A DNA stretch of 45,694 nucleotides from Calditrichota bacterium. GTDB lineage: Bacteria; Electryoneota; AABM5-125-24; Hatepunaeales; Hatepunaeaceae. Location: contig JABGPL010000028.1 in the NCBI GenBank assembly GCA_018644935.1, forward strand, positions 1-45,694, written 5' to 3'. The notes beneath the pieces were generated by a model, which did no database searches, was not told the origin of the DNA, and saw nothing but the letters and a program-made list of their open reading frames with translations. Both the position numbers and the translations under genes were made by a program. Shown piece after piece: positions 1 through 9,700 of this stretch. Numbering within the stretch: position 1 is the first letter of the stretch; the number at the start of each line of letters is the position of its first letter.

Positions 1-390
1 ATGGAGTATTCTTTGATGGTCTTTCAAGTGAACGGACGAGCATTAAGATATGTAATTGAACGTCAAATATATAATGCAGATAACCCTGATTTTGATTTCT
101 TGACATGGAGTGGTTTGGAAGTGGTCGTTGAGAATGGAAAACTGAAATCACTCTCGGCAAATAAATTTCCGGTTACTGAATCTGACGAATTTTCTGTTGT
201 TACTACCGGCAATATTTGGGATGGTTTTCCCCTTTATCTGGGATTACAGCAATTTCCAGACAAACGCCCCTTCTGGTTTTTACCGGATAAAACCCTGCGT
301 GATGTGCTGATTAAATCGATTGAGCAGTGGAAGATAATGTCAACGCCACTCGATGACCGCTGGATACAGAGTAGTACACCCACCCGATAA
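1..390 (+). CDS. Hypothetical protein, 129 residues, possibly cut by the window edge
   Basis: The frame opens with ATG at the first base of the window and ends in TAA at 388-390. I cannot tell whether this ATG is the true start or an internal Met of a longer gene. The product is soluble-looking: I see no signal peptide, membrane segment or metal motif. It has a beta-rich first half (GLEVVVENGKLKSL resembles a strand-turn-strand) and ends in a charged and aromatic helical stretch (TLRDVLIKSIEQWK). I do not recognise the family. It lies 242 bp upstream of the first giant gene, on the same strand, with no sign of being in its operon. Confidence 0.55.
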   Translation: MEYSLMVFQVNGRALRYVIERQIYNADNPDFDFLTWSGLEVVVENGKLKSLSANKFPVTESDEFSVVTTGNIWDGFPLYLGLQQFPDKRPFWFLPDKTLRDVLIKSIEQWKIMSTPLDDRWIQSSTPTR

Positions 391-554
391 ATTATTTTTA
401 CCCACCTGTGCTCCTTTGATTTAGGCGTAAGTATTTGTATTTTAAAGTTGCTCTATTTTAATTGTCACTCCACTGAACTTTTTTTCAGGTGGTTTTATTC
501 CATTCCTTGATAGCGAGATATCTTGCGGAGGATCATTTCGTGTCAATTTTCGTA

Positions 555-585
555 TTTAACCATCCCTCCTAAGGGATACTATAAT
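555..585 (+). promoter_or_regulatory. Weak candidate promoter for giant gene 1
   Basis: A perfect TATAAT lies at 580-585, about 48 bp before the ATG at 633. The upstream match (TTTAAC, 555-560) is poor and the 19-base spacing is long. FCB-group bacteria often use a different promoter consensus, so this is tentative. Nothing else of note was seen in 391-632. Confidence 0.3.
562..577. other. Small perfect hairpin upstream of giant gene 1
   Basis: ATCCCT (562-567) and AGGGAT (572-577) form a six-base stem with a four-base loop, directly upstream of the TATAAT box at 580-585. It could be an operator or chance. It is not followed by a T-run, so it does not look like a terminator. Confidence 0.3.
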
Positions 586-632
586 TTATCCGATGCAACT
601 GTTGTTTCTTAATCAAGCCGGCGGATAGTAAA

Positions 633-3600
633 ATGATCAGTTCTCCCCTCTATTTTTTCAGAAATGTCAGATTCACAATTCTGGCAGTCTTCTTCCTAAG
701 TGTCTGTGTAATCTCAGCACTTGCTTCAAACCAAACTAACAACTCAGAGTATGCCCAAATTCTGAACGCTGACAGCAGGGGTTTAAATCTCGCTTTCAGT
801 CTCCAGGATGTACAACTCGAGGAAGTTGTCACCGATGGTGCAGCTCAATCTCGCTTCAGCATCCAGGGTGAAGGATATATCATGGAGCATGGACGACCGA
901 AGCTCCCTGCGGTATCCAGAACAGTTATAGTTCCGCCGGGTGCAGGGCTTGAATTTGAGTTCCGGTCGAACGAACCCCGGATTGAAAATGCACACAACCT
1001 ACCGGTCACCTTCACAGACGAAAATCTTGCAGGAGCGAATGCTCAGAACTTCCAACCGCTGACGGATGTTTTCCCCCCGGTTGTCGCACAGATGTCCGAG
1101 CCCTTTATCATTCGCGGAGTGCGTATGGTAAGAATAACGACCTACCCTGTCAGGTTTGATCCAGTTGAGAAAATATATCTGCATTACGACAACATTGAAA
1201 CGGAAGTAAGTTTCACTGATGCCGAGCCGGTCAATCCGGTTCATAATCCTGTCAGGCGCAACAGATCGCAGGAGTTTCTGAAATTCATCGAGGCTTTTGC
1301 CTTGAATGGTTCCGATATCAGTCGAGATGACCCGGAACGAGATTTGCCGAATATAAAGCCCGGTCATTATTTAGTAGTCTCTCACCAAGCATGTCTCGAA
1401 TTTGTTGCTCCGTTTATCGAGTGGCGACGGAAGGGCGGTTATAAGGTGGAGATTCTTTCGTTCAACCAAAACGAGGCGAATAACCCGGAAATAGTATCTG
1501 CAGGGATTCAAGAAAGATACGATGCTTATATAGAACAGGGTATTGATCCCTTTGATCACATACTTCTGGTTGGAGACCGATCCGATTATGTCAGAGGTCC
1601 GGATGCTCAATGGGTATTACAGTCTCCACGTGGTCAATCTGTTTGGGGACAAGCCAATCATGCAGATTACCTTTATGCCTGTCTGGAGGGAAATGATGAG
1701 CACATGGATGCCGCAATTTCGAGATTCCCCGCTGGCAATCGAGAAACACTTCTACTTGTTGTGAACAGAACTCTGAGCTACGAGGCTGAACCATTCATGG
1801 AAGACCCAACTTGGTTTACTAAAGGTGCCGCTTTTACACAACATACTGGACATGGTCAAATGACTTACTGGACACCGTATTTACACACATGTGTAAGATG
1901 GGGTGAAGAAGTTTTGAAAAGACATGGGTTTGATGACATTGCCGTTTATGACAACATGGATTGGGATCAACAGGGTCAACAGATTCATCCCTTTCTGCGT
2001 GATGTATACAACGAAGGAAGAAACGTCCTTGCAGGCTTAGCAAACAACTACCAGTGGCGCCAGGAATTTCAGGATGTCAACAATAATGTGATTTTTCCGA
2101 TACACCTGACGTTTTCTGAGCACTCGGATTTCACCAGCCATAACATGTTCCGAACTGGCGATGAGAATAACCTGAAAGGTCCTGTTGCGATAACTGCAAC
2201 CTGGGGAGATATTGGCAATCTCGAACCTATTTGTGTTCAATGGATGGGATTAGTCAGTGCTTTCATGAACAAGGATTTGACTTTGGGTTGGAGTCGGGTG
2301 TTTGCAGTTACAGATTTGGAATCATATTTTCCCAATATTGAAATGGCTCGTATGCCGATCTATTCACAAGCAAAAACAGATTTCGATTTTATGGGTGATC
2401 CTGGTATTCATGCCTGGAGGGGAGTACCACAACTTGTAGAAGCTCAACTCTCTCTTGAAGAATTATCACCTACAACAAGCTACATTGAAGTTATCGTAAC
2501 CGACACAGAAAACGATGAACCGGTATCCGGTGCGAAAGTCTCGTTGTATGCACCGGGGGAAATTCCTGAATTCGACGATGCCGGATACGCAGATTTTGAT
2601 GAGATGTGGCAGATGACATCTCTCTCGGATGAGGATGGTAGAGCTCGATTTTACATAGATGAAGAGGTTGAGTTTGTCCCTGATACACAACTGAACTACA
2701 CAGTCACCGGACGGGACATTAGACCGTTTTTTGGGGATGTGGAAATTGATGGATCCCCCTTAGCCATTGAAGCATCAAATTTTGAATTTGCGGAAGTTGA
2801 AGGGGACGGAGATGCTGAAATGAATCCTGGAGAGTCATTTTTACTTCAATTTACTGCTGAAAATATCAGTGAAGAAGAAAACATTAATGGAGTCACTGCC
2901 ATTGTCAGCAGTATTTCAGAATGGATCGAGATTGAAGAAAACGAAATCGACCTCGGTGATATTGACGCTGGAGCAGAAGTTGCATTAGAACGAGGGGTGA
3001 ACTTCACACTTTCAGAAAATTGCCCGGATGGGGAACAGTATTCTGACCAACGCCCTCTTCTTCAAGTTGAATTTAGGTCAGAGGACATGACATGGGAATC
3101 GGCAATTGAAATTGATCCAGTTGCGCCAGCATTCTTGGTTAATGAGATTGTGGGTGGTAATCAAATTCCCTTTGACATCGAAACCTTGAACATAGAACTT
3201 GAAAATGTCGGTCGAATGGCAGCAGGAAATTTAGCTGGCGAACTGTTTTCTGGTGGACGTTCCATTTTTATTCTCCAGGGGCAAGCGGTATATCCAAATA
3301 TAAATGTGGGTGAAAGAGCGGTTCTTGATGGAGATCTGTTTCAGGTAATGGTAAATCAACAGACTATACCGGAAATAATGGAAGAGATGAGTTTGGTGCT
3401 AACATCCGAAAATGGTTTCAATCAGGAAATACCTTTTTCCTTACAGCTTGAAGAGGTTGATGGAAATTTCCCACACCCTCCCGATGGTTATGGTTATATG
3501 TGTTTTGATGATACAGATGAGAATTGGGCTATGTCACCTGACTTTGATTGGATTGAGATAAGTCTTGCTGAAGAAGAAAGGGATTTCGATGGCGAACTTC

Positions 3601-6599
3601 TCCCCTTTGAGGGAGAGTCTGAGTTCGATATTGGTGAGTCAATTGTAGTAGACCTCCCTTTTGAAATACAATTTTACGGTGAAAACTTTGAGCAAATCAC
3701 GGTTTGCACTAAGGGTTTCATTGCAACGGGAGATCAACCTCGAATAACCAACTATCAACCCTCCCCTCTCGACAGGGCAATGGGTGGTGGTACGGGTATG
3801 ATTGCTCCTTTCTGGGGTGATTTGGATTTTGAGGATAACACCGGAATCTATACTTTTTATGATGAAGAAAATGCCCGATTTATTGTCGAATGGTACGAAA
3901 CTATACATCTCACCGAAGATGCTGAATCCTTAAATTTCCAGGTAATTCTTTTTGATCCGGAGTTTTGGTTGGTTCCTTCTGGTGATTCGAATATCCTCTT
4001 TCAATACCGGACAATTTCTGACCTGAGGAACATTCGAGATACAGAATGGCTACAGGCTATTCCATTTGCAGCCGTTGGAATATCAAGCCCGGACGGAAAA
4101 ATGGGGGTAGATTACAGCTTCAATAACACCTTACCAGAGTCATCTGCCCCTCTCGAGGATGGTCGGGCAATCTTATATTCGACAACCTATGAAATGAGAT
4201 TAGGCAGCGTATTCGGTACTGTTACTGATTTTGAAACAGGTGATCCCATCCCTGGAGCTCGTGCTGGTGGTGGAATCGCAGATGAAAATGGAGAATGGGA
4301 AATGCCTGAAGTAATCGCAGATTTGCCATTTACTCTCATTTGCTCAGCTCCTGGCTACAACGATTCGACTCTTGTCGAATTAGTTGTTGAGGAAGGAGGT
4401 GATCTTGAAATCAACTTTGCGCTTCTACATCCCGAGTTTGAATGCTCCATTGATGATATCACAGTGGAACTTGAAGTAAATGGTGAAGTGAACATACCTT
4501 TCGAGATCACAAATAATGGGAACGGTCCACTTGAATGGGAAACTGAAAACCGATGGTTGGGTGGTGGCGACTTTGAACCATGGGAGTTAACTCGTCAATA
4601 TCCAATTGGTGAAACATTAGAAGATTCCCGTCTTCAAGGGGTCGTGTTTGTAAATGACAGGTTCTATGTTGCGGGATCAAATAATCGTCAGCCTCAAATC
4701 TATGTTCTCAATCGAGAAGGTGAGCAGATCGAGCAATTTGACCAATTTGGAGGTGGTGGAGGGTATGGTCATAAAGATATGACATACGATGGTGAGTGGA
4801 TATGGGGATCGGGATCAGCCAACCTCTATGCTTTCACACCAGAAGGTGAACTGATGCGTGAGTTCGATGGACCATATAACCCAACCAACAATTTCGCGTG
4901 GGATTCTGACCGTGAATTACTTTGGGTCTCCAGCACAACTTCCAATATCCTCGCTCTAGATCGTCAGGGAAATCAAATTATGGAACTTAATCGAATGAAT
5001 CTAAGGATTTATGGATTAAGTTACTTTCCAGAGGATCCAGATGGATATCCTCTTTATATCTTCCATAAACAACCTGATCTTGGTGACCAGTTGATAACAA
5101 AAATGAATCCTGAAAACAACGATACGATGTTCGTTACCATCCTTGAACCAGAGGATGGTGGTACTCCTGGTGCATCTTTCTGCACAAATGAATATGATAT
5201 TTTGAGCTGGGTGTTCATGAGTATCTCCAATGACGGACCAAGCGACCGTATTGATGTCTGGCAGATTGCCAGCCGGTTTGAATGGCTTGAACTTGAACCG
5301 CCAGATGGAATTGTAGATGCTGGTGAATCGCAGGAACTTGTAGCTGCTCTGGACGCCACTGGAATGCCTGAGGATCTCCCTTTTGAAGCGGAGATAATTT
5401 TCCATCACAATGCCATTGAAGATGAATTCATTTTACCAATATCTCTTGAAGTCACAGGTGAAAACAGGGGTCTCCAAATTGACCTGCGCCCCGGTTGGAA
5501 CATGATCTCGATAAATGTCGAACTGGATGATCTCGATGTTCGCGAAATAATGCGACCGCTGGTTGAAAACAATTTGCTTTTGCTACTGAAGAATGGTGCA
5601 GGAGAGTTCTATCTTCCTGCACAGAATTTTTCCAACATTGACGGGTGGGAAGTGGCTGAAGGATATCAATTGAACGTCAGAGACGCTGCCCGGTTGGATG
5701 TCAGAGGAGTATTTATCCCTGCTGCTCGACCGATTCAATTGAGTGAGGGCTGGAACATATCGGCATATTTCCCCCGTCAACCAATCCCTGCGGATGTTGC
5801 TCTTGCCGGAATTGCAGAAAATTTATTAATTGCAAAAGATGGTCTTGGCAGATTTTACCTCCCAGAATTCGGATTCAACAACTTGGAGGATCTACAAGCA
5901 GGACAGGGATATCAATTTAACATGCGTGAGGCAGATGTGCTGGTTTATCAGATTGGGGAACAGGTTGCATTGGCAGGTACTGAAACCTCAAACCCTGAGC
6001 ATTTTGGAGTACTACCCCCCACTGGAACGGATATGTCGATTCTACTGACGGGCAAACCGCAAATGTCCCGTATGGAGATCGGAATATTCACTTCCGGTGG
6101 GCGGTTGGCAGGTTCTGGAGTGTTCAATCAGGACGGAAATTGCGGTGTTGCAGTCTGGGGCGATGACATTACAACTGATGAAATCGATGGAACTACTGAA
6201 GGGGAAGATTTAACATTTGTACTTTGGGATGGTACCGATGAATTTCAGGTGTTTCCCATTCCAATAGCGGGAGAATCGATTTGGACTGAAGGAGGTTTCA
6301 TGATAACTGAAATTTCATCAGTTGTATCAGCTCCAGTCACCTTCGGTATTCACGAGACATACCCGAACCCGACTAATGGTCCTGTCCGGTTGTCGTTTGG
6401 GTTGGAGATGGATGCTAAGGTTTCTCTTCGAGTGTATGATCTGTCCGGACGGTTGGTAACAACTCTCGTCAATGGTGATTACAAGACTGGCAATCATCAG
6501 GTCGTTTGGAATACAGACGTTGTTTCGTCGGGATTGTATATTGTGAAACTGGCTGTGCCTGGTAGGAGTCAAACAGAAAAAATAGCAGTACTGAAGTAG
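633..6599 (+). CDS. Giant secreted gingipain-fold protein, paralog 1, with T9SS-type sorting domain
   Basis: 1988 residues; probably exported by Sec and then sorted to the surface. Residues 1-32 are a signal peptide. About 55-198 resembles the C25 propeptide (LPAVSRTVIVPP). About 244-600 is a C25-type fold (GHYLVVSH, ILLVGD, YACLEGND, GDPGIHAW at 588). 600-706 is the Ig-like domain typical after C25 cores. 716-943 holds two CARDB-like modules. 951-1190 is a beta domain (DLPFEIQFYG, CTKGFIATGD). 1191-1267 is carboxypeptidase-regulatory-like. About 1313-1540 is propeller-like. About 1612-1780 is a duplicated GWN module. 1904-1988 is the sorting domain (YPNPTNGPVRL, SSGLYIVKL). The expected catalytic His site reads GLANNYQW (468) and the Cys site FPIHLTFSEHS (488), so activity looks lost. 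The first ~140 residues resemble paralog 3, while the body resembles paralog 2. The start has only a weak GGCGGA upstream. Confidence 0.88.
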   Translation: MISSPLYFFRNVRFTILAVFFLSVCVISALASNQTNNSEYAQILNADSRGLNLAFSLQDVQLEEVVTDGAAQSRFSIQGEGYIMEHGRPKLPAVSRTVIVPPGAGLEFEFRSNEPRIENAHNLPVTFTDENLAGANAQNFQPLTDVFPPVVAQMSEPFIIRGVRMVRITTYPVRFDPVEKIYLHYDNIETEVSFTDAEPVNPVHNPVRRNRSQEFLKFIEAFALNGSDISRDDPERDLPNIKPGHYLVVSHQACLEFVAPFIEWRRKGGYKVEILSFNQNEANNPEIVSAGIQERYDAYIEQGIDPFDHILLVGDRSDYVRGPDAQWVLQSPRGQSVWGQANHADYLYACLEGNDEHMDAAISRFPAGNRETLLLVVNRTLSYEAEPFMEDPTWFTKGAAFTQHTGHGQMTYWTPYLHTCVRWGEEVLKRHGFDDIAVYDNMDWDQQGQQIHPFLRDVYNEGRNVLAGLANNYQWRQEFQDVNNNVIFPIHLTFSEHSDFTSHNMFRTGDENNLKGPVAITATWGDIGNLEPICVQWMGLVSAFMNKDLTLGWSRVFAVTDLESYFPNIEMARMPIYSQAKTDFDFMGDPGIHAWRGVPQLVEAQLSLEELSPTTSYIEVIVTDTENDEPVSGAKVSLYAPGEIPEFDDAGYADFDEMWQMTSLSDEDGRARFYIDEEVEFVPDTQLNYTVTGRDIRPFFGDVEIDGSPLAIEASNFEFAEVEGDGDAEMNPGESFLLQFTAENISEEENINGVTAIVSSISEWIEIEENEIDLGDIDAGAEVALERGVNFTLSENCPDGEQYSDQRPLLQVEFRSEDMTWESAIEIDPVAPAFLVNEIVGGNQIPFDIETLNIELENVGRMAAGNLAGELFSGGRSIFILQGQAVYPNINVGERAVLDGDLFQVMVNQQTIPEIMEEMSLVLTSENGFNQEIPFSLQLEEVDGNFPHPPDGYGYMCFDDTDENWAMSPDFDWIEISLAEEERDFDGELLPFEGESEFDIGESIVVDLPFEIQFYGENFEQITVCTKGFIATGDQPRITNYQPSPLDRAMGGGTGMIAPFWGDLDFEDNTGIYTFYDEENARFIVEWYETIHLTEDAESLNFQVILFDPEFWLVPSGDSNILFQYRTISDLRNIRDTEWLQAIPFAAVGISSPDGKMGVDYSFNNTLPESSAPLEDGRAILYSTTYEMRLGSVFGTVTDFETGDPIPGARAGGGIADENGEWEMPEVIADLPFTLICSAPGYNDSTLVELVVEEGGDLEINFALLHPEFECSIDDITVELEVNGEVNIPFEITNNGNGPLEWETENRWLGGGDFEPWELTRQYPIGETLEDSRLQGVVFVNDRFYVAGSNNRQPQIYVLNREGEQIEQFDQFGGGGGYGHKDMTYDGEWIWGSGSANLYAFTPEGELMREFDGPYNPTNNFAWDSDRELLWVSSTTSNILALDRQGNQIMELNRMNLRIYGLSYFPEDPDGYPLYIFHKQPDLGDQLITKMNPENNDTMFVTILEPEDGGTPGASFCTNEYDILSWVFMSISNDGPSDRIDVWQIASRFEWLELEPPDGIVDAGESQELVAALDATGMPEDLPFEAEIIFHHNAIEDEFILPISLEVTGENRGLQIDLRPGWNMISINVELDDLDVREIMRPLVENNLLLLLKNGAGEFYLPAQNFSNIDGWEVAEGYQLNVRDAARLDVRGVFIPAARPIQLSEGWNISAYFPRQPIPADVALAGIAENLLIAKDGLGRFYLPEFGFNNLEDLQAGQGYQFNMREADVLVYQIGEQVALAGTETSNPEHFGVLPPTGTDMSILLTGKPQMSRMEIGIFTSGGRLAGSGVFNQDGNCGVAVWGDDITTDEIDGTTEGEDLTFVLWDGTDEFQVFPIPIAGESIWTEGGFMITEISSVVSAPVTFGIHETYPNPTNGPVRLSFGLEMDAKVSLRVYDLSGRLVTTLVNGDYKTGNHQVVWNTDVVSSGLYIVKLAVPGRSQTEKIAVLK

Positions 6600-6601
6600 C
6601 G

Positions 6602-6724
6602 GTGTGGCATGGGCTACTTGTTGCCCTTGTTTCTTTACGGGTAAATTTCATCTGTAAACAACAATGAAATTATAGCTCGTTTTCGAACTAAGGAAACCCG
6701 GGCAATAAATAACCCGTGGCACAC
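6602..6724. repeat. REPIN-like paired inverted repeat, copy 1
   Basis: The left arm begins GTGTGGCATGGGC two bases after the stop of giant gene 1, with a GGGC/GCCC hairpin. The right arm (6689-6724) is the reverse complement of the same motif (AAGGAAACCCGGGCAATAAA). The arms enclose about 50 bp. Copy 18779-18901 has the same length and a closely similar core. The left hairpin followed by TTTCTTTA may also terminate transcription. Confidence 0.8.
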
Positions 6725-6731
6725 GGTATTT

Positions 6732-6753
6732 CAGGCTAAAACCTGTTCTCTAT
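6732..6753. repeat. Degenerate copy of the 12759-12792 hairpin
   Basis: CAGGCTAAAACCTG followed by TTCTCTAT matches, with mismatches, the reverse complement of the core of the strong hairpin at 12759-12792. It sits 25 bp before the start of giant gene 2. Confidence 0.4.
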
Positions 6754-6778
6754 CTTCAGTTAAAACAAAGGAAATCCA

Positions 6779-9700
6779 ATGTCGAAAGCTCATTATTTTG
6801 CAAGCAGCATTTCCAAATTAGCTGCTGCAATCATATTTCAGCTTGTCATTCTCTGTAATCCGGTATACTCAGGGAACCAGTCAATCCAAAATTCCCATGT
6901 TTCAATCATCAGCTCTAATAGTCAGAGTATATCTCTGATTTTCGAGCCGGGGGACGTTGCAGTTGAGCAGGTCGTTGAAGATGGCAATGCCACAAACCGA
7001 TTTTCACTGCCCAATGAAGGACACACCAACGATTACGGATTTCCCCAACTCCCATCAGTAACTCGCATTGTGGTTGTCCCGCCCTCTGCCGGTCTTAACT
7101 TCACTTTCGAGACTGGTGAGCCTCGAATTGTTCAGTCTGAAACTCCACCCATGATCTGCAAAGAAGCTCAGGCATCGAATATCGATCGAAGCATCCCCGC
7201 TCTTGCAAGTACTTATCCGCCAGTCGTTGCGCAGATGTCCGAACCTTTCATTATCCGTGGTGTGCGAATGGTCAAGGTAACGACATATCCTGTCAGGTTC
7301 GACCCCAAAGATAACACCTACATGCATTACGACAATATTGAAACTGAAGTACATTTCACTGATGCCGAGCCGGTCAATCCGGTTCACAATCCTATCAGGC
7401 GCAACAGATCGCAGGAGTTCCTGAAATTCATCGATGCTTTTGCATTGAATGGCTCCGATATCAGCCGTGATGACCCCGGACGAGATTTGCCGGATATAAA
7501 ACCAGGTCATTATTTGGTAGTCTCTCACGAAGCATGTCTCGAGTTCGTTGCTCCGTTTATCGAGTGGCGACGGAAGGGTGGTTATAAAGTGGATATACAG
7601 ACTTTTAATCAGGATGAGGCGAATAATTCGGAAATTGTGTTTGATGTGATTCAAGAAAGATACAATGCCTATATTGAACAGGGTGTTGACCCATTTGATC
7701 ATATTCTTCTGGTTGGGGACCGGTCACGCTATGATGGCAATATCCCGGATGCTCAATGGATACTCGAGGCTATGGAAGGTGAAACTGTCTGGGGGATGAA
7801 CGGAGATCATGCTGATTACCTCTATGCATGTCTGGAGGGAAATGATGAGCACATGGATGCCGCAATTTCACGCTTCCCAGCCGGAAATCCGGAAACACTC
7901 GAGCTCGTCGTTCGCAGAACTCTTAGTTATGAAGCCGAACCATTTATGGACGATCCGACATGGTTCAACAAAGGCGCGGTGTTCACCCAGCATTCGGGAA
8001 ATAATGAGAGAATATGCTGGACACCATATATGCACACATCTGCCCGGTGGAGTGAGGAGGCATTGCGGAAACGTGGTTTTGATGATGTCGCTACGTATGA
8101 GGATATGGCTTGGGACCGACAGGGCGACAGGATTTTTCCCTTTTTGCGTGATGTTTACAACGAAGGCAGGAATGTCCTGACAGGTATTGCACAAAATTAT
8201 CGCTGGCGCAATGGATTAGAAGGGCTCGAAAATAATGTGGTTTTTCCGATTCATCTCAGTTTTGCTGAGCGTACCGGAATGATGGCTCATATTTTATTTC
8301 GAACAGGCAATGGGGAAAACCTAATGGGACCTGTCGTAACGACAGGAACGTGGGGGAACTACTCAGGTCTAGAACCGCTCTGTGTTCAATGGATGGGACT
8401 TGTTAGTGCCTTCGTAAACCACGATTTGACTTTCGGATGGAGTCGTGTCTATGCGGTTACCGACCTGGAATCGTATTTTCCCAATATCGAGGATCGTAAC
8501 CATCCGTTGTACTCTCAAACAAAAACGGATTTCGATTTTATGGGAGATCCAGGTATACAGGCATGGATTGGAGTACCCCGTTTAGTTGAAGCACAAATTT
8601 CTCTTGCCGAACTTTCCGCAACAACCAGCTATGTAGAGGTTATCGTAACCAACACAGAAAACGACGAACCGGTCTCGGGTGCGAAAGTATCGTTGTATGC
8701 ACCGGGGGATATGCCTGAATTCGACGATGCTGGATATGCTGATTATGATGAGATGTGGCAGATGACATCTATATCGGATGAGGATGGACGAGCTGTTTTC
8801 TCCATATCTGAGGAGATTGAGTTTGTCCCCGGCACACAACTGAACTATACTGTTACCGGGCGCGACATCCGACCGTTTTTTGGGGATGTGGAAATTGAAG
8901 ACAATCCCGCTTCAATAGAGGCATTCAATTTTGATTTTGCTGAAATTGAGGGAAATGGCGATGATGAGATGAATCCCGGTGAATCGTTTGTGCTGCGTTT
9001 TACAGCTACGAATATAAGTGAAGAAGAAAATATCAACGGGGTCACAGTAATCATTAGCAGTGCTTCAGAGTGGATTGAGGTAGATGAAAACGAAATTGAT
9101 CTTGGTGACATTGCTGCCGGAGAGGAAATAGTGTTTGAACAGGGAGTTAATTTTGCACTCGCTGTGGATTGTCCTGACGGAATGCAGTTTCCAGGTGAGT
9201 GTCCACTTCTTCAGGTTGAATTCACCTCAGGGGACATGACATGGGATTCGGCAGTTGAAATTGATCCGGTTGCTCCTGCATTTGCTGTAAACGCCATTGT
9301 CGGTGGTGCTCAAATTCCATTCAATGTTGAGGAATTGGACATCGAAATTGAAAATATCGGGAGGATGGAGGCTGGAGCTTTAACTGCAGAGCTCAGATCC
9401 GGAAGTCGAACAATTTTAGTCCTCCAGAACGAAGTTGAGTATCCGAATATTGGAGTTGGAGAACTTGCACAAATTGAGGGGAATTTGCTGCAAATTAATG
9501 TTAATCCACAGACAATTCCGGGCATTATAGCGAATATGATGCTGACCGTCTCAACGGAAAATGGCTTCAATCAACAAATACCCTTCACCGTTCGGGTAGA
9601 AGGAGGAGAGGGTGATTTTCCTCAAGCACCAGACAATTATGGTTACATTTGCTTTGATGACACCGACGAAGATTGGGATATGGCTCCGGATTATGAGTGG

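Noticed and set aside
633-6599. Reading the C-terminal domain as a flagellar hook FlgD domain
   Set aside because: The fold is related, but a signal peptide, C25-like core and YPNP...SSGLYIVKL ending at the extreme C-terminus of giant extracellular proteins fit a secretion sorting domain better.
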